From assembly GCA_028704035.1 (NCBI GenBank), contig JAQVLS010000060.1, positions 1 to 8,446 of the forward strand: 8,446 nucleotides of DNA, read 5' to 3'. Positions 1 to 7,203 of the stretch are shown piece after piece. The translations under genes and the position numbers were made by a program. Below the pieces are notes generated by a model that saw only the letters and a list, made by a program, of their open reading frames with translations, was not told the origin of the DNA and searched no databases. The stretch is from Desulfotomaculaceae bacterium (lineage in GTDB: Bacteria; Bacillota; Desulfotomaculia; Desulfotomaculales; Pelotomaculaceae). Within the stretch, counting starts at the first letter, position 1, and each line of letters starts with the position of its first letter.

Positions 1-801
1 ATGGCCGGGCCGGTTAGATAAAAGCTCCGACAGCCTTTTCGACAAATCGGATTCATCCAGGCGCCTGTAGAGTTCCCCCTCAACAGCCAGTGAAATTATT
101 CCCGTTTCCTCGGAAACAATTACCGCTACCGCGTCGGAATGCTCAGTGATGCCGATCCCCGCCCTATGCCTCGTGCCAAGGTCGGTGGGAAGGTGAGGGT
201 TTTCACTTAACGGCAGGAAACAGGCCGCTGCGGTGACACGATCGCCCCGGATAATTACTGCGCCGTCGTGCAGCGGTGTTCTCGGCACAAAAATGTTTAC
301 CAAAAACTCGGCGGTAAACAGGCCATCAATCTTGACACCAGTATCGATATGCTCTTCCAGGCCGGTCTCCCTTTCAATAATGATCAGGCCACCCATTCTG
401 TTCTTGGACAGTACTGTGGCTGACCTGGTAATCTCAGCAATAATTTTAGCCTGGCCGACATCACCGGAAAAGGTAGTATGATTTAAAAACTTGCCGCGCC
501 CCAGCTTTTCCAGGGCACGCCTCAGTTCGGGCTGAAATACAATCGGCAGGGCCACCACCAGCGCGGTCATTAATTTGCCGAGCAGCCAGTTAATGGTGTA
601 CAGGTTAAAAAGGCTGGCAAAGGCGGTAATCACCAGTAAAACAGCAAGTCCTTTGAGCAGTTGGACCGCCCTCGTACCCCTGAGCAGCAACATTAACCTG
701 TACATCAAATAGGCGACGATCAGGATATCTATGACACTGCTTAGGTTGAACCTTAAAATTGCTTTTAAATAATCGAGACTTGGGAGCCAAAACTGCTCCA
801 A
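1..801 (-). CDS. cdaA: Diadenylate cyclase CdaA (membrane c-di-AMP synthase), 3' end cut by window edge
   Basis: This gene makes cyclic di-AMP from two ATP. In Firmicutes this second messenger governs potassium and osmolyte transport and cell-wall homeostasis. The frame is open from 801 to the window edge and gives 267 residues. Hydrophobic stretches at about residues 21-40, 50-68 and 76-90 fit the N-terminal membrane anchor of CdaA. The cyclase (DisA_N/DAC) domain fills about residues 100-260, with the DGA motif at 179-181 (HDGAVII) and the RHR motif at 211-213 (GTRHRAG), both needed for ATP binding and catalysis. Start: an in-frame TAG lies at 817-819, and the only good start after it is TTG at 801, preceded by GAGGGGG with an 8-base spacer. 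Family members are about 270-285 residues, so only a few C-terminal residues are missing. The usual partners cdaR (ybbR) and glmM would lie to the left, outside the window. It is a separate transcription unit from the leucine operon, judged by the terminator and -10 box upstream. Confidence 0.93.
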   Translation of the reverse strand, partial: MEQFWLPSLDYLKAILRFNLSSVIDILIVAYLMYRLMLLLRGTRAVQLLKGLAVLLVITAFASLFNLYTINWLLGKLMTALVVALPIVFQPELRRALEKLGRGKFLNHTTFSGDVGQAKIIAEITRSATVLSKNRMGGLIIIERETGLEEHIDTGVKIDGLFTAEFLVNIFVPRTPLHDGAVIIRGDRVTAAACFLPLSENPHLPTDLGTRHRAGIGITEHSDAVAVIVSEETGIISLAVEGELYRRLDESDLSKRLSELLSNRPGH

Positions 802-842
802 AGGTTTAACCCCCTCTAGCTCATGAGGAATATTATGTCTCC

Positions 843-848
843 ATTATA
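843..848 (-). promoter_or_regulatory. Probable -10 box of the cdaA promoter
   Basis: A perfect TATAAT lies on the minus strand about 42 bases upstream of the cdaA TTG start, placing transcription start near 836 with a leader of roughly 35 bases. No good TTGACA-like -35 box is found at 16-18 bases; the region there (AGGGTA) is poor and falls inside the preceding terminator hairpin. The site is supported mainly by its exact consensus and its position. Confidence 0.5.
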
Positions 849-852
849 TTAC

Positions 853-886
853 AAAAAACCCGCAATACCCTATTTCGGGAAGCGGG
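853..886 (-). terminator. Rho-independent terminator after cimA
   Basis: On the minus strand CCCGC (886-882) pairs with GCGGG (863-859). An inner CCC/GGG pair closes a GAAATA loop, with a small internal loop between the two helices, and the hairpin is followed directly by TTTTTT (858-853). It lies 24 bases beyond the cimA stop codon and separates the leucine operon from cdaA. Confidence 0.8.
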
Positions 887-892
887 AAGCTG

Positions 893-906
893 TTTCCTGC
901 AGGAAA
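893..906. repeat. Perfect 14-bp palindrome just after the cimA stop
   Basis: TTTCCTGCAGGAAA is its own reverse complement and starts three bases past the cimA stop codon, immediately before the terminator hairpin. It could be a protein-binding operator or an extra stem protecting the transcript's 3' end. Nothing in the sequence decides between these, and it may be chance. Confidence 0.4.
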
Positions 907-909
907 TCT

Positions 910-2499
910 TTATATTTTGTTGCCCTTCTCGATATACCTCTCACCTTTCAATAGTCCAAAAGCCAGGCTGTCCGCCAGCGCCTGCCAGCTGGCCTCAATG
1001 ATGTTTTCCGACACACCCACCGTGCCCCACGACCTGGCCCCGTCCCCGGTCTCAATATGCACGCGCACAATAGCTCCTGTACCGTCACTTTCATCAATAA
1101 CTCTGACTTTGTAGTCGGCAAGACGCATCGAGCGGATGCACGGGAAGAAGCTTTCCAACGCCTTTCTCAGGGCGTTGTCCAGCGCATTTACCGGGCCGTT
1201 ACCTTCTGCGGCGGTATGCACGACCTTTTCGCCGACCCTTATTTTGATGATCGCCTCAGAATATGCGCCGCCGTCCTGCTTGACTTCTACTATCAGCCGC
1301 AGAGACTCCAGGTTAAAAGGTTCAACATATCCATCATAAGCTTTTCTCAGCAGCAACTCAAAGGAACCTTCCGCTCCTTCGAACTGAAAGCCCCTGTTTT
1401 CCATGTCCTTAATCCCTTCCAGGATGCGCTTTCCTTCCTGGTTCTGCTCATTAATATTGAGGTTTAACTCTTTATACTTGTATAGCAAGTTGGAAATTCC
1501 CGACAGCTCGGAAACCAGTACCCGACGGTGGTTGCCTACCAACTCCGGCGCTATGTGCTCATATGACCGAGAGTCTTTCAACAGCGCGCTCACATGCACA
1601 CCGCCCTTATGGGCAAAGGCGCTGAGACCCACGTATGGCTGGTGAGTATTCGGATTGACATTGGCCACTTCACTAACAAATCGGGACATTTCAGTCAGGT
1701 GCGCGATGTTGTCCCGGGGGATGGTCTCAAAACCGCATTTGAGGGTAAGGTTGGGGATGACGGAGCAAAGGTTGGCGTTGCCGCATCTTTCACCATACCC
1801 GTTTACAGTGCCATGCACCTGCACGGCGCCGGCCTGCACGGCTATCAGTGAGTTGGCCACAGCCACATCAGCGTCATTATGGGCGTGGATCCCGACCCGG
1901 ATGCCTAGCTTTTCCACTGCAAGCTCTACCATATCTTTTATTTCCAAAGGCAGGGTGCCGCCGTTGGTATCGCATAAAACAACGGTTGAGGCGCCACCTT
2001 CTTTTGCCGCTTTGATTGTGCTCAGTGCGTATTCCGGATTTTCCTTGCAAGCGTCAAAGAAATGTTCGGCATCATAGATTACCTCAAGGCCGCGGCTTTT
2101 CAGGTAGGCGATGGAGTCCCTGATCATATCCAAGTTTTCTTCGAGCGAAATACGCAGAGCCTTTACCACATGAAAATCCCACGATTTGCCGAAAATAGTC
2201 GCTACCCGTGCGCCGGTATCCAAAATCGACTTAATGTTGACGTCGTTTTCAGCTTTTATCCCCGCTTTCCGGGTCGAACCAAAGGCCGCCAGCTTCGCGT
2301 TTTTAAAATTATATCCCCGGATGGAAGTAAAAAAATCAAGATCCTTGGGGTTGGAAAGCGGCCAGCCGCCTTCAATATAATGAAACCCCATTTTATCCAG
2401 GTTCTGGGCTATTTTGATTTTGTCTTCACAGGAAAAAGAAATCCCTTCAGCCTGTGAGCCATCGCGCAGCGTCGTATCATAAATTTGAACAAACCGCAT
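910..2499 (-). CDS. cimA: (R)-citramalate synthase CimA
   Basis: CimA condenses pyruvate with acetyl-CoA to form citramalate, the first step of the threonine-independent isoleucine route. LeuCD and LeuB can then carry citramalate on to 2-oxobutyrate. The product (529 residues) has the LeuA-like TIM barrel: DTTLRDG at 8-14 with catalytic Arg and Asp, the metal-binding HAHND at 205-209, and NGYGERCGN at 233-241. AHKGGVH follows at about 296-302, and a C-terminal regulatory domain covers about 380-525. IEGGWP near residue 42 and CDTNGG near 176 are features I associate with the citramalate synthase branch rather than LeuA. The ATG at 2499 is preferred, with GGTG eight bases upstream and MRFVQIYDTTLRDG matching the family's usual N-terminus. 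A GTG at 2508 would add three residues. It lies 60 bp after leuB and is the last gene before the terminator. Homocitrate synthase is a less likely alternative. Confidence 0.92.
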   Translation of the reverse strand: MRFVQIYDTTLRDGSQAEGISFSCEDKIKIAQNLDKMGFHYIEGGWPLSNPKDLDFFTSIRGYNFKNAKLAAFGSTRKAGIKAENDVNIKSILDTGARVATIFGKSWDFHVVKALRISLEENLDMIRDSIAYLKSRGLEVIYDAEHFFDACKENPEYALSTIKAAKEGGASTVVLCDTNGGTLPLEIKDMVELAVEKLGIRVGIHAHNDADVAVANSLIAVQAGAVQVHGTVNGYGERCGNANLCSVIPNLTLKCGFETIPRDNIAHLTEMSRFVSEVANVNPNTHQPYVGLSAFAHKGGVHVSALLKDSRSYEHIAPELVGNHRRVLVSELSGISNLLYKYKELNLNINEQNQEGKRILEGIKDMENRGFQFEGAEGSFELLLRKAYDGYVEPFNLESLRLIVEVKQDGGAYSEAIIKIRVGEKVVHTAAEGNGPVNALDNALRKALESFFPCIRSMRLADYKVRVIDESDGTGAIVRVHIETGDGARSWGTVGVSENIIEASWQALADSLAFGLLKGERYIEKGNKI

Positions 2500-2559
2500 T
2501 AATTTCACACCATTCTGAAAATAAAATTCATGCTAATCGGGGATAAAAGCATCAGAAAT

Positions 2560-3633
2560 CTAACCTAGTACGCGCTCTATTATCTTATCAGTCATCTCTA
2601 CTGTGTTTACCGTAGTTTTATCCCGTTCCATAAGGTCTGCTGTCCGATAGCCCTGGTTTAGCACATCAGTGATGGCCCTCTCAATACAGTCAGCTTCCTT
2701 ATCCAGGTCAAATGAAAAGCGCAGAAGCAGGGCGCCGGAAAGGATGGAGGCAATCGGATTGGCCAGTTGCCGCCCGGCAATATCCGGCGCTGAACCATGC
2801 GCCGGCTCGTACAGGGCCGTCCCGCCACCCAGGCTGGCAGAGGCCAGCATGCCCAGAGAGCCGGATAGAACTGAAGCCTGGTCACTGAGGATATCGCCGA
2901 ACATGTTTTCCGTTACTAGGACATCAAACTGCCCCGGGTTTTTGACCAGCTGCATAGCTCAGCTGTCCACATACATATGATCTAAACTCACGTCCGGCTC
3001 ATCACGCCCGACAGCCGTGGCCACCTCCCGCCAGAGTCGGGAACTTTCCAGTACGTTAGCCTTATCCACGGAGGTTACCTTACTCTTCCGTTTCCTGGCC
3101 AGGTCAAAAGCCACCCGGACGATCCGCTCTATCTCTGAAGTTGTGTACTCCAGCATGTCAACAACCTTTATATTGCCGTCCGGCAGGTTCTCCCTGTACT
3201 TTTTGCCGAAATAAAGGCCGCCCGTAAGTTCCCGGACAATTAAAAGATCTACTCCGGCTACAACCTCCGGCTTGAGGGTGGAGGCGTTTTCCAGAGATGA
3301 AAAAACCATGACCGGACGCAAGTTGGCAAAAAGCCCCAATTCCTTCCGCAAAGAAAGGATGCCGCCTGCTTCAGGACGCAAGCGCGGTGGCAGGGAATCC
3401 CACTTTGGCCCCCCAGCAGCGCCGAACAGGATGGCGTCACTGGCATGACACAGTTCCAGTGTTTCTTTGGGCAGCGGGGTGCCCGCAGTGTCATAGGCGA
3501 CCCCGCCAACCAGGCCTTCAGTAAAGTCAAACTCCCGGTTAAAACGGCTTCCTACCGTTTTCAGGACCCTGACTGTCTGCGCGGTAACCTCGCTCCCGAT
3601 ACCATCACCGGGTAAAACAGCAATTTTGTACAT
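2560..3633 (-). pseudogene. leuB: 3-isopropylmalate dehydrogenase LeuB, interrupted by one in-frame TGA
   Basis: LeuB oxidises and decarboxylates 3-isopropylmalate using NAD+, and its homologues also act on 3-methylmalate in the citramalate route. The reading frame is continuous from ATG 3633 to TAG 2560 except for TGA at codon 225; read through, it gives 357 positions, the normal family length. Before the stop lie R96 and R106 (LRKELGLFANLR), R134 and Y141 (RELTGGLYFG), K191 (SVDKANVL) and D223 (YVDS). After it come D247 and D251 ([13 protein letters not shown]) and the NAD-binding HGSAPDIAG at 279-287. A product ending at the stop would lose two metal-binding aspartates and the cofactor motif, so it should be inactive. 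The frame on both sides is well conserved, so the lesion is recent, a sequencing error, or recoded. An internal ATG at 2955 could start a 131-residue C-terminal piece but has no evident ribosome site. The true start has AAAGGA five bases upstream. Confidence 0.9.
2959..2961 (-). other. In-frame TGA inside leuB
   Basis: The codon order is GAC AGC TGA GCT ATG CAG CTG, translating as D-S-stop-A-M-Q-L. The same stretch in homologues reads like YVDNAAMQL (Ala in B. subtilis and E. coli at the stop position; from memory Cys in some clostridial LeuB). A single change from a Cys codon (TGC or TGT) gives TGA, so nonsense mutation of a Cys codon is the simplest origin. The stop lies in a CAGCTG-rich near-palindrome spanning about 2946-2969, a context in which consensus errors are conceivable. 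Confidence 0.85.
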
Positions 3634-3660
3634 AACAGTCCTTTCTAAAACGACATTTTC

Positions 3661-3696
3661 ACAGAATTAACAAGATTAGTAAGATTAACAGGATTA
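3661..3696. repeat. Four degenerate 9-bp tandem repeats
   Basis: Consecutive units read ACAGAATTA, ACAAGATTA, GTAAGATTA and ACAGGATTA in exact 9-base register (consensus ACAAGATTA). The array ends 27 bp upstream of the leuB start. Arrays of this wording recur, from memory, between genes of several anaerobes. A role is not evident. Confidence 0.75.
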
Positions 3697-3860
3697 AAAT
3701 AATAAACAAAGTTAATGTTGGATTACAGGGAACAGTTCTCATTGCCGCACATCTTTGGCGGGATAAATCCCTGCCCCTACATTCAACCTTTTTAGGGACT
3801 ATTTCTTATGGTGTTTAAACCCTAAATCTGTTTTTTAATTAATGATATCTCGTTAATCTT
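3681..3860. repeat. Inverted 9-bp words flanking the spacer core
   Basis: AAGATTAAC at 3681-3689 recurs as its exact reverse complement GTTAATCTT at 3852-3860, with weaker similarity continuing inward. The two copies enclose about 160 bp including the hairpin. The arrangement resembles the ends of a small non-coding mobile element (MITE-like). The copies are short, no target-site duplication was identified, and AT-rich chance similarity is possible. Confidence 0.35.
3757..3775. repeat. REP-like GC-rich hairpin in the leuD-leuB spacer
   Basis: GGC-GGGAT pairs with ATCCC-T-GCC, an eight-pair stem with one bulged base and a two-base loop. It is GC-rich within an AT-rich spacer and is followed by CCCTAC. 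It resembles short palindromic intergenic repeats found scattered in many bacterial genomes. It lacks a T-run on either strand, so it is not a standard terminator. Confidence 0.5.
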
Positions 3861-3872
3861 ATAATATCCGGT

Positions 3873-4364
3873 TTATTTAAGCCTGTTAGAGACGTGGCTG
3901 ATCAAGCCGCCGGCGGTAATTATTTCCTGCATGAACGGGGGCACCGGGACGGATTTATAAATTCTGCCGGTGGTCAGGTTTGTGATTATACCGGTGCCGG
4001 CCTCGGCCGCCAGTTCGTCACCATCGCGTATGTCTTCCGCCGCTTCCGGCGATTCAAATATGGGCAGGCCGATATTAAAGGCGTTACGGTAAAAGATCCG
4101 GGCGAAAGTCCTGGCGATGACACAGGAAACTCCGGCAGCTTTAATGGCTATTGGGGCGTGCTCTCTAGAACTGCCGCAGCCAAAGTTCTTACCCGCCACA
4201 AAAATGTCACCGTTCTTAAAACCGGGCGGAAAGGAGGGTACTGCGCCCTCCATACAATGTTCGGCCAATTCGGCCGGATCTGATGTGTTGAGGTACCGGG
4301 CCGGGATGATGGCGTCGGTATCAACATCCGAGCCAAATTTCCACGCCCTGCCTTTAAACTCCAT
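3873..4364 (-). CDS. leuD: 3-isopropylmalate dehydratase small subunit LeuD
   Basis: LeuD is the small (swivel-domain) subunit of isopropylmalate isomerase and works with LeuC to convert 2- to 3-isopropylmalate; in this context it probably also isomerises citramalate. The 163-residue product has the conserved [15 protein letters not shown] at 11-25 and the substrate-binding [10 protein letters not shown] at 62-71. The length matches the short clostridial/archaeal class rather than the roughly 200-residue enterobacterial type. The chosen ATG at 4364 lies two bases after the leuC stop and follows GGGAGGTGA with a seven-base spacer. An upstream ATG at 4382 would add six residues, but it lies before that ribosome site and would overlap leuC, so it is unlikely. 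Translation is probably coupled to leuC. Confidence 0.95.
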   Translation of the reverse strand: MEFKGRAWKFGSDVDTDAIIPARYLNTSDPAELAEHCMEGAVPSFPPGFKNGDIFVAGKNFGCGSSREHAPIAIKAAGVSCVIARTFARIFYRNAFNIGLPIFESPEAAEDIRDGDELAAEAGTGIITNLTTGRIYKSVPVPPFMQEIITAGGLISHVSNRLK

Positions 4365-4366
4365 TG

Positions 4367-5629
4367 TCACTTCACCTCCCATGGTCCGGCTATGCGTCCA
4401 AGAATAGCCGAGGCTGCGGCAACTGCCGGATTGGACAAATAAACTTCGCTCTCAATGTGCCCCATCCTGCCTACAAAGTTGCGGTTAGTTGTGGCAATGC
4501 AGCGCTCACCGCCGGCCAGGACACCCATGTGTCCGCCCAGACAGGGGCCACAGGTGGGGGTGCTGACTGCGGCGCCGGCCCTGACAAAAGCTTCAATTAA
4601 ACCTGCCTCGAGGGCCTGCAGGTAAATATCCTGTGTTCCCGGTAATATGATCAGGCGAACATTTCTATGAACCTTTTTGCCCTTCAGCACCTTTGCCGCT
4701 TCCCTCATGTCTTCGATTCGCCCGTTTGTGCATGAACCAATCACTGACTGATCAATCTCAACATGGCCGGCCTCGCTGACAGCCCGGCTGTTTTCCGGCA
4801 GGTGCGGGAAAGCTACCTGCGGCTCAATCTTTGAGGCGTCATATTTATAGACCTTTGCGTATTCCGCATCCGGGTCACTTTGATAAAACCTGTAAGGCCG
4901 CCGATAGCGCCCTTCCACGTAAGCCCTGGTGATCTCGTCAGGCGGGACTAAACCGTTTTTCGCCCCGGCCTCAATAGCCATGTTGCACATGGAAAAACGC
5001 CCGTCCATGGAAAGGTTCTCGATGGTGGGACCGGTAAACTCTAGGGCCTTGTACAGCGCTCCGTCCACACCGATATCACCTATAATACGCAGGATCAGAT
5101 CTTTGCCGCCGACCCACGGTTTTAATTCACCTTCAAAAACAAATTTTATCGACTCGGGCACCTTCAGCCAAGTGTAACCCAGGGCCATGGCAGCCGCTAT
5201 GTCGGTGCTGCCCATGCCGGTAGAAAAGGCGCCCAGGGCGCCGTAGGTACAGGTATGTGAATCTGCCCCGATCACCAGGTCACCGGGACCGACCAGTCCC
5301 TGCTCCGGCAGCAGGCAGTGTTCAATACCCATCCTGCCGACATCAAAATAGTTAACTATTTGGTGCTCCCTGGCGAATTCCCTGATCATTTTCGACTGCT
5401 CGGCTGACTTAATATCTTTATTTGGCGTAAAGTGATCCGGGACCAGGGCTATCCGTTCCCGGTCAAAGACATCCGCAGATCCTATTTTATTAAATTCTTT
5501 GATGGCGACCGGCGCGGTGATATCGTTTCCCAGCACCAGGTCAACTTTGGCATTGATTAACTCGCCCGGTACAACTTGATCTGTGCCGGCGTGAGCTGCC
5601 AGGATTTTTTCAGTAATTGTCATCGGCAT
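4367..5629 (-). CDS. leuC: 3-isopropylmalate dehydratase large subunit LeuC
   Basis: LeuC is the iron-sulfur, aconitase-family large subunit of isopropylmalate isomerase and pairs with LeuD. The three [4Fe-4S] ligands are visible as Cys300 (GSCTNGR) and Cys360/Cys363 (PTCGPCLGG). Other family signatures are [21 protein letters not shown] at about 121-141 and [17 protein letters not shown] near 385-401. At 420 residues it is the shorter type found in Clostridia and Archaea; the enterobacterial form is about 466. The start ATG overlaps the leuA stop by one base (TGATG) and has AGAGGTGG seven bases upstream, which favours it over an ATG two codons further in and suggests translational coupling. 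Cluster assembly makes the enzyme oxygen-sensitive, in keeping with an anaerobe. Confidence 0.97.
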   Translation of the reverse strand: MPMTITEKILAAHAGTDQVVPGELINAKVDLVLGNDITAPVAIKEFNKIGSADVFDRERIALVPDHFTPNKDIKSAEQSKMIREFAREHQIVNYFDVGRMGIEHCLLPEQGLVGPGDLVIGADSHTCTYGALGAFSTGMGSTDIAAAMALGYTWLKVPESIKFVFEGELKPWVGGKDLILRIIGDIGVDGALYKALEFTGPTIENLSMDGRFSMCNMAIEAGAKNGLVPPDEITRAYVEGRYRRPYRFYQSDPDAEYAKVYKYDASKIEPQVAFPHLPENSRAVSEAGHVEIDQSVIGSCTNGRIEDMREAAKVLKGKKVHRNVRLIILPGTQDIYLQALEAGLIEAFVRAGAAVSTPTCGPCLGGHMGVLAGGERCIATTNRNFVGRMGHIESEVYLSNPAVAAASAILGRIAGPWEVK

Positions 5630-7185
5630 CAGTTTTCCACCTCTTTTTGTTCAGTCTGCTTGGCGGCAGCTGTCCGGTCCACATGGATCATCTTGTTCAC
5701 TGCGTTTACATAAGCCTTGGCGCTTGCTTCCAGAATATCGGTACTGATGCCACGGCCAAGAAAGACCTTTACCCCATCGGTGGTGATTTTCAGGTTAACG
5801 TCACCAATGGCGTCCTTGCCTGAAGTGACAGCGTTGATACCCCAGTTGATCAAGGTGCAGTTGATCCCGGTAATTTTGTCCACCGCCTTGCAGATGGCGT
5901 CTACCGGGCCGTTGCCGCAGGCTGCCTCTTCAAAAAGCTGCTCATCCCGCCTTAAACCTACTGTCGCTGTAGGCACGACAGCTGTACCGCTGGAAATATG
6001 CAGGTATTCCAACGTGTAAGAATGTGGGAGGGCGCTCATCTGTTCTTCTATGACCGCTTCAATGTCCTCGCCGGTGATATTCGTCTTTTTATCCGAAAGC
6101 TTTTTAAAACTGGCAAATGCGTTGTTTAGTTCCTCCTCGGAAAGAAAATAGCCCATATCTTCCAGCCGCTGGCGGAAAGCATGCCGCCCCGAGTGTTTTC
6201 CTAACACCAGGTTGCTGCTGCTGATGCCGACCATGGCCGGGTTCATAATCTCATAGGTAGTGCGTTCTTTCAGCATACCGTCCTGGTGAATACCGGCCTC
6301 GTGGGCAAACGCGTTGTCACCGACTACCGCCTTGTTGGCCTGAACTCTCATGCCGGTAAGGGTGCTTACCAGCCTGCTGGTCCGGTAAATTTCTTCCGTG
6401 CGGGCGCCAGTAAAGAATCCAAGGTTGTCTTTCCGTGTATGTAGGGCCATGATCACTTCCTCGACGGCGGCATTCCCAGCCCGCTCCCCGATGCCGTTTA
6501 TAGCCCCCTCAACCTGCCTTGCGCCGTTTATTACAGCAGCAAGCGAGTTGGCGACCGCCAGGCCAAGATCGTTATGGCAGTGCACGCTTACAATAGCCTT
6601 TTCTATCCCTGTAACCCTGTGACAGATATCATTGATAAAACCGCCCCATTCACCCGGGATGGCGTAACCGACCGTATCGGGGATGTTTACAGTAGTAGCC
6701 CCTGCCTCTATAACCGCGGCTAAAACCTGACACAGGTAGTCAAAATCAGTACGCGAGGCGTCCTCGGCGGAAAATTCAATGTCGCTAGTGTATAACCTGG
6801 CCCGCTTAACCGCAGCCACAGCCGCTTCCAGTACCTGCTCTCTGGTCATGCGCAGCTTGTATTTCAAATGGATATTCGAGGTTGCAATGAAGGTGTGTAT
6901 ACGGGCCTGCTCGGCATGGCGTACCGCTTCCCAGGCCCGGTCAATATCCTTAAACTCGGCCCGGGCCAGACCCGCCACGGTGATCCCTTTGACCTTACGC
7001 GCGATGGCGCTGACGGATTCAAAATCTCCCGGCGACGAAATAGGAAATCCCGCCTCAATTATGTCCACGCCCAGCCTGGCCAACTGCTGGGCTATCTGAA
7101 CTTTTTCTCCTATGGTCAGGCTGACGCCGGGTGACTGCTCTCCGTCCCTCAGTGTGGTATCAAAAATATAAACACGCTGGCTCAT
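5629..7185 (-). CDS. leuA: 2-isopropylmalate synthase LeuA
   Basis: LeuA commits carbon to leucine by condensing 2-oxoisovalerate with acetyl-CoA. The 518-residue product is full length. The TIM barrel carries DTTLRDGEQ at 9-17 (Arg13, Asp14), the metal ligands in HCHNDLG at 202-208, NGIGERAGN at 230-238 and the [10 protein letters not shown] segment at 294-303. The C-terminal regulatory domain (about 390-500), site of leucine feedback inhibition in the family, is present with GNGPVDA and the [16 protein letters not shown] stretch. The ATG at 7185 has GAGGGAG about five bases upstream and lies 18 bp after ilvB. Together with the one-base overlap with leuC this points to one transcript. It differs from the cimA product in motifs such as [11 protein letters not shown] and PDTVGYA, typical of true LeuA. 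Confidence 0.97.
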   Translation of the reverse strand: MSQRVYIFDTTLRDGEQSPGVSLTIGEKVQIAQQLARLGVDIIEAGFPISSPGDFESVSAIARKVKGITVAGLARAEFKDIDRAWEAVRHAEQARIHTFIATSNIHLKYKLRMTREQVLEAAVAAVKRARLYTSDIEFSAEDASRTDFDYLCQVLAAVIEAGATTVNIPDTVGYAIPGEWGGFINDICHRVTGIEKAIVSVHCHNDLGLAVANSLAAVINGARQVEGAINGIGERAGNAAVEEVIMALHTRKDNLGFFTGARTEEIYRTSRLVSTLTGMRVQANKAVVGDNAFAHEAGIHQDGMLKERTTYEIMNPAMVGISSSNLVLGKHSGRHAFRQRLEDMGYFLSEEELNNAFASFKKLSDKKTNITGEDIEAVIEEQMSALPHSYTLEYLHISSGTAVVPTATVGLRRDEQLFEEAACGNGPVDAICKAVDKITGINCTLINWGINAVTSGKDAIGDVNLKITTDGVKVFLGRGISTDILEASAKAYVNAVNKMIHVDRTAAAKQTEQKEVEN

Positions 7186-7203
7186 AATTTCTCCCTCATC
7201 ATT

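Larger units (their letters stand above)
3634..3872. other. AT-rich 239-bp spacer between leuD and leuB with no gene
   Basis: No coding frame of note occurs here. The spacer is markedly more AT-rich than the genes around it and is far longer than the 2-18 bp gaps elsewhere in the operon. It holds a 9-bp tandem repeat next to leuB, a GC-rich hairpin in the middle and an inverted copy of the repeat word near leuD. No hairpin followed by a T-run is seen on the minus strand, so transcription from leuD into leuB is possible. No convincing leuB promoter could be picked out. Confidence 0.75.

Noticed and set aside
605..790. 61-codon minus-strand frame starting with ATG
   Set aside because: It is a different frame inside cdaA. 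The correct frame starts at TTG 801 and carries the DGA and RHR motifs.
1057..2457. Several plus-strand open frames of 64-140 codons
   Set aside because: All lie antisense to cimA, overlap each other in different frames and show no ribosome sites or family motifs.
2500..2559. Possible regulatory element between leuB and cimA
   Set aside because: Only a five-pair ATGCT/AGCAT stem with a 13-base loop is present. No promoter or terminator could be supported.
2895..2961. Selenocysteine insertion element after the leuB TGA
   Set aside because: Only a weak six-pair stem with a 12-base loop forms at the right distance, without the usual bulged U or apical GU. A stronger stem, GACAGCTG with CAGCTGGTC, contains the TGA itself and so is wrongly placed.
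3791..3836. Plus-strand hairpin TTTAGGG/CCCTAAA followed by a T-run, terminator-like
   Set aside because: No gene lies upstream on the plus strand, the loop is 22 bases, the stem is AT-rich, and on the transcribed minus strand no T-run follows.
3894..4283. 129-codon plus-strand frame
   Set aside because: It is antisense to leuD, which has full-length family motifs. No independent support was found.
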